Origin: an uncultured Hyphomicrobiales bacterium
Lineage (GTDB): Bacteria; Pseudomonadota; Alphaproteobacteria; Rhizobiales; Xanthobacteraceae
Assembly: GCA_903891395.1 (NCBI GenBank)
Contig: CAITEM010000423.1
Coordinates: 1-5,495, forward strand
Length of the DNA: 5,495 nt
Direction: 5' to 3'
Shown here: piece after piece, positions 1-5,495 of the stretch
How the letters are laid out: each line of letters opens with the position of its first letter
Position numbering within the stretch: position 1 is the first letter of the stretch
Notes under the pieces: model-generated
Seen by the model: only the letters and a program-made list of their open reading frames with translations
What the model was told of the DNA's origin: nothing
The model's database searches: none
Position numbers and translations under genes: made by a program

Positions 1-45
1 GGCCCCGAAAAGTGGGAACCGGTTTTCGGACATGGCCATGCTCAA
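1..45 (+). repeat. Dispersed intergenic repeat-like element of Hyphomicrobiales
   Basis: The sequence contains an imperfect inverted repeat. CCGAAAA (5-11) pairs with TTTTCGG (23-29), and the perfect 8-base palindrome AACCGGTT lies at 17-24. The tail CATGCTCAA is at 37-45. The arrangement (CGAAAAGTGG, AACCGGTTTTCGG, then CATGCTCAA) matches from memory a short element found many times between genes in Bradyrhizobium-like genomes; copy number cannot be shown from one window. It may begin left of position 1. Its tail supplies the AAGGA ribosome-binding site (44-48) of the ABC ATPase gene. The role of such elements is not established; a hairpin in RNA or a protein-binding palindrome are both possible. 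Confidence 0.55.
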
Positions 46-58
46 GGAATCAAAATGA
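2..58 (+). CDS. Possible 3' end of an upstream gene (partial), overlapping the ABC ATPase start
   Basis: Frame 2 is open from the left edge to a TGA at 56-58, and this stop overlaps the ATG of the ABC ATPase gene (55-57) as ATGA. Such overlaps are typical of translationally coupled operon genes, and the expected upstream neighbour in NitT/TauT operons is a permease. The encoded tail (APKSGNRFSDMAMLKESK) would be translated from the repeat-like element. Two cautions apply. All three plus frames are open over these few bases, so openness proves little. Alternatively only a minicistron starting at ATG 32 (MAMLKESK) exists, or nothing is translated here. Confidence 0.3.
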   Translation, partial: APKSGNRFSDMAMLKESK

Positions 59-825
59 GCGCCGAACCCGTCATTTCGTTCAAGGACGTCACCAAGACCT
101 TCCGGCGCGCCGACGGCAAAGGCGATTTCGTCGCCGTCGACAAATTGTCGTTCGAGATCGCCAAAGGTGAGATTGTCGCCGTTCTGGGCAAGACCGGCTG
201 CGGCAAGTCGACAATGTTCAACATCGTCGCTGGCCTGACCGAAGCGACCGAAGGAAAAGCCCGCGTCGTCGGCCATGACCCGTTCCGCGAATTCAATTTC
301 TTCCGCGGCAAGATCGGCATCGTGTTCCAGAACGACCGGCTGATGCCGTGGCGCACCGCGCTCGACAACGTGCTGCTCGGCCTGCAGGTGCTCAACACCG
401 ACCCGAAGCAGGCCGAAGAAACCGCGCGGCACTGGCTGGCGCGGCTCGGCCTGTCAGGCCACGAGAACGATTATCCGCACGCGCTGTCCGGCGGTATGCG
501 CCAGCGCGTTTCGATCGCGCGGGCCTTCGCCGTCAATCCCGATATCCTGTTGTGCGACGAGCCGTTCTCGGCGCTGGACGAAATGACCGCGCGCGACCTG
601 CGCGCCGAGTTCGTGCGGCTGGTGCGGCAAAACGACAAGACCGCGGTCTTCATCACCCATCAGATCAACGAGGCGATGGAGATCGGCGACCGCGTCATGG
701 TGTTCCACCGCCCGGCGCGCATCGCCTACGAAGCGCGGCTCACCGCCGCCACCGGCGAAGCCGAGCGCACCCAGGTGCGCGACGACATCATGCGCGTGCT
801 GTCGGTCGAACCGGCATCGGCGTAA
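55..825 (+). CDS. ABC transporter ATP-binding protein, NitT/TauT (nitrate/sulfonate/taurine-type) family
   Basis: This is the cytoplasmic ATPase of an importer in the NrtD/SsuB/TauB group; a dimer hydrolyses ATP to drive uptake through a partner permease. All nucleotide-binding motifs are visible in the 256 residues: Walker A GKTGCGKST (45-53), Q-loop Gln92 followed by the LMPW stretch typical of this group (96-99), signature LSGGM (144-148), Walker B ILLCDEP (164-170, catalytic Glu169), D-loop SALD (172-175) and H-loop His202. The length is normal for the family and the gene looks intact. The start at ATG 55 is supported by AAGGA at 44-48 with 6 bases spacing, and by the family's usual short lead before the first beta strand. 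The frame is open further upstream, but that stretch reads through the repeat. The substrate (nitrate, sulfonate, bicarbonate, pyrimidine precursor or other) cannot be told from the ATPase. The permease and binding protein are not in the window and probably lie to the left; the next gene to the right is not an ABC component. Confidence 0.95.
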   Translation: MSAEPVISFKDVTKTFRRADGKGDFVAVDKLSFEIAKGEIVAVLGKTGCGKSTMFNIVAGLTEATEGKARVVGHDPFREFNFFRGKIGIVFQNDRLMPWRTALDNVLLGLQVLNTDPKQAEETARHWLARLGLSGHENDYPHALSGGMRQRVSIARAFAVNPDILLCDEPFSALDEMTARDLRAEFVRLVRQNDKTAVFITHQINEAMEIGDRVMVFHRPARIAYEARLTAATGEAERTQVRDDIMRVLSVEPASA

Positions 826-916
826 GCCCTTCCCTCTACGGCCGAACACCACCTTTACGCGCTATTTTACTTTGCGCTACCTTACCCTGGCACGCCATGT
901 GCGAGGGGGAGCCGTC
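826..916 (+). other. Intergenic gap between ABC ATPase and membrane protein gene
   Basis: The 91 bases hold a relatively AT-rich stretch (854-885), unusual for this window and a plausible promoter site. No clear sigma70-type -35/-10 pair can be picked out. A sigma54-like match lies at 887-902 (see findings). There is no convincing terminator for the ABC gene: GCGTAA (820-825) can pair with TTACGC (855-860), but over a 29-base loop. Confidence 0.4.
903..911 (+). promoter_or_regulatory. Strong ribosome-binding site deciding the start at 917
   Basis: GAGGGGGAG lies 5 bases before ATG 917. An in-frame ATG at 872 would add 15 residues rich in Arg and place this purine run inside the coding region. 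The 917 start also puts the first hydrophobic helix directly at the N-terminus, so 917 is preferred. Confidence 0.75.
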
Positions 917-1921
917 ATGTTCAATAACACCGTGCTCGATATAGCGATCGGCCTTGTGCTGATGTACCTGGTGCTCAGCTTGATGGGCACCGTCATCAAC
1001 GAATTCATCTCGACGGCGATCAGCCTGCGCGCCAAGACGCTCAAGAGCGCGTTGCAGACGTTGTTGGACGACCCGAAGCTCAAGGACGCCTTCTACAATC
1101 ACGGCCTCATCGACGGCGCCAAGCAGACCGCGGGCGACCCGTCTTATCTGAACGGCCAGACCTTCGCTCTCGCCATCATCGGCGGCCTCACACCCGACAC
1201 GCCCCTGCCCGCCTTCGACGACATCAAGAAAGCCATCGGCGACCTCAACGTGAACAGCAATATCCGCGACGCGCTGCTGTCACAGGTATCGAACGCCGAC
1301 GGCGATCTCACCCGCTTGCGCAACAACATCGCCAACTACTTCGATTCGACGATGGACCGCGTCAGCGGCGTCTACAAACGCTATCTGAAATGGATTTCGC
1401 TCGCCGTCGGCTTTGTCATTGTGATCTTGCTCAACGCGGATTCGATCAAGGTCGGCCAATCGTTGTGGAACGACTCCTCCCTGCGCGCGCAGATCGTCGC
1501 GAATTCAGGAACCTTCGTCAAAGCCGGCATACCGAGCACGGACGTGAACTCGATCAGCCCGACAGCGCTGGGCCAGCAACTCGGAAAACTGGAAGACAAT
1601 ATCCGTCCCTTGCCGATCGGCCTGACGCAAAACGAAGTCGCCTACCTGTGGTCGGCGGTCAGCGGCAACCAGCATATGTCCTGGTCCGGCTTCTGGTGGT
1701 TCCTGAGCAAACTGTTCGGCCTCTCGATCACGGCTTTCGCCATCTCGCTCGGGGCGCCATTCTGGTTCGACATGCTATCGAAATTCATGAACGTGCGCGG
1801 CACCGGCGCCAAACCCGACGCCACTGCGATCACGGAAATCAAGCAGCCGCCGGGACCGACGCTGACGATTACCACTCAGCAACCGCTGACGACGACACAG
1901 GCCTCACCCGGCAAGTCCTAG
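917..1921 (+). CDS. Uncharacterised membrane protein with VSG-YKR and GAPFWFD motifs
   Basis: I know of no assigned function. The 334-residue product has three hydrophobic segments: about 6-27, directly at the N-terminus; about 157-174, followed by LNADSI (172-177); and about 259-281. Between the first two lies a soluble, probably helical stretch with MDRVSGVYKR (146-155) immediately before the second segment. Between the second and third is another soluble domain (about 178-255). The third segment ends in GAPFWFDML (279-287) and is followed by a Thr/Gln/Pro-rich tail (about 300-334). From memory, a DRVSGWYKR-like box before a helix, LN-D-I after it, and a C-terminal GAPFWFD box recur together in unannotated membrane proteins of many bacteria, so the family is probably conserved. 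No enzyme motif or signal-peptidase site was recognised. The gene has its own strong ribosome-binding site and an upstream gap, so it is probably transcribed apart from the ABC gene. Its last five codons overlap the end of convergent ccmI. Confidence 0.85.
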   Translation: MFNNTVLDIAIGLVLMYLVLSLMGTVINEFISTAISLRAKTLKSALQTLLDDPKLKDAFYNHGLIDGAKQTAGDPSYLNGQTFALAIIGGLTPDTPLPAFDDIKKAIGDLNVNSNIRDALLSQVSNADGDLTRLRNNIANYFDSTMDRVSGVYKRYLKWISLAVGFVIVILLNADSIKVGQSLWNDSSLRAQIVANSGTFVKAGIPSTDVNSISPTALGQQLGKLEDNIRPLPIGLTQNEVAYLWSAVSGNQHMSWSGFWWFLSKLFGLSITAFAISLGAPFWFDMLSKFMNVRGTGAKPDATAITEIKQPPGPTLTITTQQPLTTTQASPGKS

Positions 1922-3037
1922 TTCCTTGGCAAGGTCGTCGATACGGCGGAGCTTGTCGGGCTCCGCCGCCAGCGCGCGCTTGGCGTCGGTCGCGGCGGAC
2001 TGCGCCTTGTCGCGCTCGCCCAGCACGGTGTAGGCGCGCACCAGACGCAGCCACCCTTCGACGTCGGAGCCATCCTGCTTCAGCCGGTCGGCGAGCCGCG
2101 CCACCATGCCGCCGATCATCTGCTTCTGTTCGTCGGCATTCATCGTCGAGGCCGCGGCGACATCGTCGGCTGAGGGTCCGGGCGCCGGCGGCGTCGCGTT
2201 CTGCGACGGTGGTGCGCCGCGCTCGAGCGCCTGGCGCACCACCGGCACCCAGGGCGCGCCGGGTGGCGCATGGGCCAGCAGATCGCGCCAGATCGCCTCG
2301 GCCTCCGCGCGCTTGCCGTCCTGATCGGCGGCGAGGCCCAGATAGAAACGGGTTTTGACGTCTTCTTTGTCGAGCGAGAGCGCGCGGTCGAACGCGGCTT
2401 TGGCATCGATCGAGATGACGCCATTCGCGGCCGCGGTCATCGCCTCGCCCAGATCGGCTTGGCGAGACGCCGTCTCGCCGTTGAGACGGATCGCGTTCTG
2501 CCAGGCGCGCACGGAATCGTCGAAACGGCCCATGCGCATGTAGACCGGTGCCAGCACTTCCCAGGCGCGGCCGTCGTTCGGGTTTTGCGCGGCGCGCTGC
2601 TCGACCTGCGCCACCAGATCCTCGATCGGCTGGCTTTCGTTCGTCGCGCGCGAACGGTCCGCCAGCGGTTCGCCTGGCAACTGCGGCGAGCCGAGATAGA
2701 TATAGAGCGCGACCGCGCCGAGCGGCAGCAACGTCAGGCCGGCGATCGCCGTGACGCGACGGCGCCAGAGGGGCGCGGCGCCTTGCTGGGTGTCGCGCGT
2801 CGCCTTCTCCGCGTCGTCGGCCGCGGCCAGAAGCCTGCGCGAGATTTCGACCTTGGCAGCCTCGGCTTCGGACTCGCCGATCAGACCGGAAGTGCGGTCG
2901 CGCGCCACTTCGTCGAGCTGATCGCGATAGACGGCGATATCGCTGCCGCCGCGGCTGCCGTCACCCCGCGACAACGGCCACAGCACGGCGAAAATCGCCG
3001 CCGCCGTCATCAGTGCAAACAGAAACCAGAGCGCCAT
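1904..3037 (-). CDS. ccmI: Cytochrome c maturation protein CcmI (CycH)
   Basis: CcmI is an inner-membrane chaperone of System I cytochrome c biogenesis. It holds apocytochrome c in the periplasm and hands it to the CcmF/CcmH heme ligation complex. The 377 residues show the expected plan. There is an N-terminal membrane helix (about 2-22, ending WPLSRG), then a charged cytoplasmic loop with the family pattern YRDQLDEVARD (37-47) and GLIGESEAEAAKVEISRRLL (51-70). A second helix (about 96-115) is followed by GSPQLPGEPL (116-125), and then periplasmic TPR-like helices follow. These include a TPR around WEVLAPVYMRMGRFDDSVRAW and a C-terminal repeat with GWLRLVRAYTVLGERDKA. The length fits alphaproteobacterial CcmI. 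The start is ATG 3037, with AAAAGGG at 3042-3048 four bases upstream. It lies 66 bases after the transglutaminase on the same strand, so co-transcription is possible though the pathways differ. ccmE, ccmF and ccmH, which often follow ccmI in these bacteria (cycHJKL), are absent downstream; the gene instead runs 18 bases into a convergent gene. Confidence 0.92.
   Translation of the reverse strand: MALWFLFALMTAAAIFAVLWPLSRGDGSRGGSDIAVYRDQLDEVARDRTSGLIGESEAEAAKVEISRRLLAAADDAEKATRDTQQGAAPLWRRRVTAIAGLTLLPLGAVALYIYLGSPQLPGEPLADRSRATNESQPIEDLVAQVEQRAAQNPNDGRAWEVLAPVYMRMGRFDDSVRAWQNAIRLNGETASRQADLGEAMTAAANGVISIDAKAAFDRALSLDKEDVKTRFYLGLAADQDGKRAEAEAIWRDLLAHAPPGAPWVPVVRQALERGAPPSQNATPPAPGPSADDVAAASTMNADEQKQMIGGMVARLADRLKQDGSDVEGWLRLVRAYTVLGERDKAQSAATDAKRALAAEPDKLRRIDDLAKELGLAG
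1944..1968. repeat. GC-rich hairpin inside the ccmI 3' end, 22 bases past the membrane protein stop
   Basis: CGGCGGAGC (1944-1952) and GCTCCGCCG (1960-1968) are a perfect 9-base inverted repeat with a 7-base loop. It lies inside the final codons of ccmI (around EPDKLRR) and 22 bases beyond the stop of the convergent membrane protein gene. No T-run follows on either strand, so it is not a classical intrinsic terminator. It could slow polymerase or protect the 3' end of the plus-strand transcript, or it could be a by-product of GC-rich codons. Confidence 0.4.
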
Positions 3038-3103
3038 CGCGCCCTTTTACAGAGAATTGGCCAGAATCAAAGCGTCGATCAACCCGCTTACCAGGCCCAA
3101 TAA
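3038..3103 (-). other. Gap between transglutaminase and ccmI
   Basis: The 66 bases carry the ccmI ribosome-binding site (AAAAGGG, 3042-3048 on the minus strand). No hairpin terminator for the upstream gene is seen, so read-through transcription into ccmI is plausible. In frame with the transglutaminase stop, the gap is open for 18 mostly hydrophobic codons before TAA at 3047-3049 (see findings). Confidence 0.5.
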
Positions 3104-4006
3104 TCAGGCTTTGGCGGCGCGCGCCTCCGGCGCCGTCACAGGGACGACGTCGACCTCGACTTCAAGCTCGGCGCCGCCCGAGCCGACGAACACGCCGTAG
3201 ACCGGCGAGACGTCGGAGAAATCGCGGCCGACCGCCAGCGCGATGTGATCGTTGCCGACGTCTATAGCGTTCGTCGGATCGAAACCGAGCCATCCGTCGG
3301 AAGCGCCGCACCAGACCGAGACCCAGGCATGGGTGGCGTCGGCGCCCTCGAGCCGCTTCTCGCCCGGCGGCGGGATGGTGCGGATATAGCCGCTGACGTA
3401 GGCCGCCGGCAGGCCGAGCCCGCGCAGCCCCGCGATCATGATGTGCGCGAAGTCCTGGCAGACGCCGTGGCGCTGCGTGAAGGCTTGCAGCAACGGCGTG
3501 TTGATGTCGGTCGTCTCCGGCTCGTAGTCGAAGTCGGTGCGGATGCGCTTAATCAGGTCGCGCGCGGCCTCGAGAATGCCCCGGCCCGGCTTGAAGCTCT
3601 CGCGCGCATAGCGCGTCACGTCCGGCGACAATTGCACGCGCGAACTGGCGAACATGAAATGCGCCGGCGCGCTGCCGGTGAGATCGCGGCTGAGCAGCGC
3701 CGCGTTCGACACGTCTTCCCAGCTTTCTCCCGACAGCGGCAGCGCCGCCTGGTGCGTCAACTCGACCGTCGAGATGGCCTCAATCGTGAGCTCTTTGTGC
3801 TCGGTGTCGATGGTGACGACGTTGACGATGTTGCCATAGAAGTCGCGTTCGGTTTCCACCGACAGCGGCAGCGGCGAAATGTTGAGGGCATAGGCCGTGC
3901 AGTGCTGGCCGTTTTCCTCGCGCGGCGTGACGCGCAGCACTAGCCGCGCAGAAGCGACGCGGCGAGTATAGGAATACGCGGTCAGATGCCGGATATTATA
4001 GATCAC
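3104..4006 (-). CDS. Transglutaminase-like cysteine protease/amidase with bacterial transglutaminase N-terminal domain
   Basis: This is a predicted cytoplasmic papain-fold enzyme of 300 residues. The N-terminal beta-rich region (about 1-85, starting MIYNIRHLTAYSYTRRV) matches the bacterial transglutaminase N-terminal domain. The catalytic core follows, with Cys183 in HGVCQDFAHIM (180-190), His226 in ATHAWVSVW (224-232) and Asp243 in GWLGFDPTN (238-246): a complete Cys-His-Asp triad. No signal peptide or membrane segment is seen. The start codon is GTG (4006-4004), overlapping the stop of the upstream ATP-grasp/alpha-E gene as GTGA. With no good ribosome-binding site of its own, translational coupling is likely. 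In this genomic setting such proteins are thought to cut or transfer peptide amide bonds made by the ATP-grasp partner (established as a prediction by comparative genomics). The real substrate is unknown, and eukaryotic-style crosslinking should not be assumed. Confidence 0.92.
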   Translation of the reverse strand: MIYNIRHLTAYSYTRRVASARLVLRVTPREENGQHCTAYALNISPLPLSVETERDFYGNIVNVVTIDTEHKELTIEAISTVELTHQAALPLSGESWEDVSNAALLSRDLTGSAPAHFMFASSRVQLSPDVTRYARESFKPGRGILEAARDLIKRIRTDFDYEPETTDINTPLLQAFTQRHGVCQDFAHIMIAGLRGLGLPAAYVSGYIRTIPPPGEKRLEGADATHAWVSVWCGASDGWLGFDPTNAIDVGNDHIALAVGRDFSDVSPVYGVFVGSGGAELEVEVDVVPVTAPEARAAKA

Positions 4007-5495
4007 GCCAAACCGCTCGCGCCGAGGCCCCCCGGAAGCTCGGGGCGCTGCAGGAAGTAACGCGTGGCGACGGCATCGGCAAAGCTTGTCACTTTCTGTT
4101 CGAACGCCAGGATCGTCGAGGTCTTGAGCTGGCCCGCCGCCGAGGTGGAGATTTCGGTCGCAAGCCGTTCGACGATCTGCCGCGGTTCCTCAAGCAGGCC
4201 GTCTTCGTGCAGAGCGGGAAGTTCCGCAATGTGCGCTTTCAGCGACTCGATCTGGAACCCGACCGAGCGCGGATTGAACGGATCGAGTAGCACCATATCG
4301 CGTACCGGCGCCAGAGCGACGCCGCTGACGTAACGCGAGCGATAGGTGATCTGGGAGTCGATCAGGTCCAGCAGCACGTCGAGATCGTCGGCGCTGGCCT
4401 CCTCGGAACCGAAGGTGCGCGCCAGGCGGCAGGTATTGATGGCGCGTTCAGTGCGCCGCCCCATATCGAGGAAACGCCAGCCGGCGCTGCGATTCATGTT
4501 TTCCTGCTCGAGGCCGGCCAGCGCCGCGATCGTCTGCAAAGCGCGGTCGGCCGCTTCGAACACGTCGGCCTCGTTCATCAACTCATCCGTGTTGGTGAGC
4601 TGGTTGTCGAGAATACGCAGCAATTTCGATGCGTCGATCGAGATGCGCTCACGGATGATGGAGCCGGCGCTACGCGCCAGCCGCACGCCGGACAGGCCTG
4701 AGCCATAGGCCTCGTCGTCGGCGAGTGCCTGACGGGCAATGGTGAAAGTCGGCGCCTCTTCGTTTTCTTCCGTCACCGCGCCCCAGGCGAACAACTGGTG
4801 TCCGAGCAGGGCCAAGGTCTTGGACAAGTCGCCGGACGACAGATCCATTTCCAGGCTGCGCGCGCACAGGCAGCGCACCACGCGCAAGGTCGTCTCGGCG
4901 CGCTCCAGATAACGGCCGTACCAGAACAGATTGTCGGCGGCCCGGCTCGGCAGATTGCCGAGGATGCGCCGGATGCGAACCTTGTCGCTCGACGGCAGCA
5001 GCGTTTCCATCACCACCGGCTTGGACGACAGCACCCAGACGTCGGCGGATTGCACGCCCTCGCCCATGCTGACGGCGCGCACGTCGGGCCGCGCCGAGAT
5101 ACGGCAGAACCCGCCGGGCATCACGCGCCAGCCATCCGGCGTCGCGGTCGCAAACACGCGCAGCGAGAACGGCCGCGGCACCAGTTGTCCGTCGCTCCAG
5201 ACCGGCGCGGTAGAGAGCCGCACCACTTCCTGGCCGACATAATCGAGACCGCGGGTTTCAACCGCTTCGCGCAGGCGCGCGCGGTCGGCTGGCAGAAGAC
5301 CGGCCGGCACCACCTGCTGGCCGGCGGCAAAGCCCGGGATTTCATTGCCGAAAGCGCCGGCAATCGCCATGTCGTCGAAATCCTTGAGCACGTCGCGCTG
5401 CGCCTCGCGGTCGCCGCACCACCAGGTCGCGATGTTCGGCATGCGCAGGTCTTCGCCGAGCAGATGCTTGGCGATGCGCGGCATGAAGCTCATCA
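4003..5495 (-). CDS. Circularly permuted type 2 ATP-grasp / alpha-E fusion protein (5' partial)
   Basis: The gene runs off the right edge. Numbering from the Met at 5493, which is internal rather than the start, 496 residues are seen of a protein that is typically over 800 long in related bacteria. Residues 1 to about 155 are the end of a circularly permuted ATP-grasp domain (formerly DUF404/407): HLLGEDLRMPNIATWWCG (10-27), RPFSLRVFA (107-115), VMPGGFCRI (124-132) and DVWVL (151-155). Residues about 180-480 are the helical alpha-E domain (DUF403): LPSRAADNLFWYGRYLERAE (181-200), GWRFLDMGRRTERA (338-351), LDLIDSQITYRSRY (375-388) and LDPFNPRSV (403-411). In many bacteria these are two separate genes; here they are one reading frame with no stop between them. 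The ATP-grasp part is predicted to ligate amino acids or peptides using ATP (an amidoligase), while the role of alpha-E is unknown. The ATP-binding lysines and most catalytic residues lie beyond the edge, so activity cannot be judged. It overlaps the transglutaminase gene by 4 bases, giving an operon. Confidence 0.93.
   Translation of the reverse strand, partial: MSFMPRIAKHLLGEDLRMPNIATWWCGDREAQRDVLKDFDDMAIAGAFGNEIPGFAAGQQVVPAGLLPADRARLREAVETRGLDYVGQEVVRLSTAPVWSDGQLVPRPFSLRVFATATPDGWRVMPGGFCRISARPDVRAVSMGEGVQSADVWVLSSKPVVMETLLPSSDKVRIRRILGNLPSRAADNLFWYGRYLERAETTLRVVRCLCARSLEMDLSSGDLSKTLALLGHQLFAWGAVTEENEEAPTFTIARQALADDEAYGSGLSGVRLARSAGSIIRERISIDASKLLRILDNQLTNTDELMNEADVFEAADRALQTIAALAGLEQENMNRSAGWRFLDMGRRTERAINTCRLARTFGSEEASADDLDVLLDLIDSQITYRSRYVSGVALAPVRDMVLLDPFNPRSVGFQIESLKAHIAELPALHEDGLLEEPRQIVERLATEISTSAAGQLKTSTILAFEQKVTSFADAVATRYFLQRPELPGGLGASGLA

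Noticed and set aside
820..870. Possible terminator after the ABC ATPase
   Set aside because: Only a 6-base stem with a 29-base loop and a broken T-run; too weak to call.
872..916. Upstream in-frame ATG for the membrane protein (15 extra residues)
   Set aside because: It would put the strong GAGGGGGAG ribosome-binding site inside the gene and add an Arg-rich stretch before the first membrane helix; ATG 917 fits better.
348..944. Second plus-strand frame overlapping the ABC ATPase
   Set aside because: Arg/Ala-rich translation, no ribosome-binding site, and fully inside a well-supported gene for most of its length.
1925..1935. Short palindrome CCTTGGCAAGG near the convergent gene ends
   Set aside because: The stem is at most 4 bases around a 3-base loop, so it is expected by chance.
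2270..3103. Long plus-strand open frame antisense to ccmI, and similar ones at 1390-2358 and 2106-2324
   Set aside because: Arg-rich, low-complexity products with no recognisable domain, mirroring GC-rich codons of real genes. ccmI on the other strand has clear family motifs and a ribosome-binding site.
3245..3943. Plus-strand open frame of 232 codons antisense to the transglutaminase
   Set aside because: The composition is that of a shadow frame (Arg/Val/Ala-rich), and the minus strand carries an intact catalytic triad.
5491..5493. ATG at the right edge as start of the ATP-grasp/alpha-E gene
   Set aside because: The sequence after it is the middle of the ATP-grasp domain, so this Met is internal and the gene continues beyond the window.

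Overview
The window is GC-rich DNA whose codons strongly favour G or C at the third position. Several genes match families as they appear in Hyphomicrobiales (Rhizobiales), especially the Bradyrhizobium/Rhodopseudomonas/Xanthobacteraceae side: a CycH-type CcmI, an ATP-grasp fused to an alpha-E domain and followed by a transglutaminase, and a NitT/TauT-type ABC ATPase. The first 45 bases also look like a dispersed intergenic repeat that I remember from these genomes. The genus cannot be fixed from the sequence alone.

Layout: the left third is on the plus strand. A repeat-like sequence (1-45) runs into an ABC transporter ATPase (55-825). It may also encode the end of an upstream gene that overlaps the ATPase start by ATGA. 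After a 91-base gap comes an uncharacterised membrane protein (917-1921) with a strong ribosome-binding site. The right two thirds are on the minus strand. Read in transcription order they are a circularly permuted ATP-grasp/alpha-E fusion (5495 down to 4003, 5' end outside the window), a transglutaminase-like protein (4006 down to 3104, GTG start, 4-base overlap) and the cytochrome c maturation protein CcmI (3037 down to 1904). The membrane protein and ccmI converge and their coding ends overlap by 18 bases. A GC-rich hairpin lies just inside the ccmI end.

How the genes work together: the ATP-grasp/alpha-E protein and the transglutaminase form a recognised but functionally unresolved bacterial module, predicted to make and process a peptide or peptide tag. 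It is often accompanied by the Anbu proteasome-like protease, which is not seen here in the expected downstream place. CcmI follows on the same strand after 66 bases but belongs to a different pathway, presenting apocytochrome c to the heme ligation machinery. Its usual partners (ccmE/F/H) are not beside it. The ABC ATPase would energise import of a small anion or organic compound with a permease and binding protein that would lie to the left of the window.

The least explained element is the membrane protein at 917-1921. It belongs to what I take to be a widespread family without an assigned function. No mobile elements, CRISPR arrays, tRNA or rRNA genes were seen.
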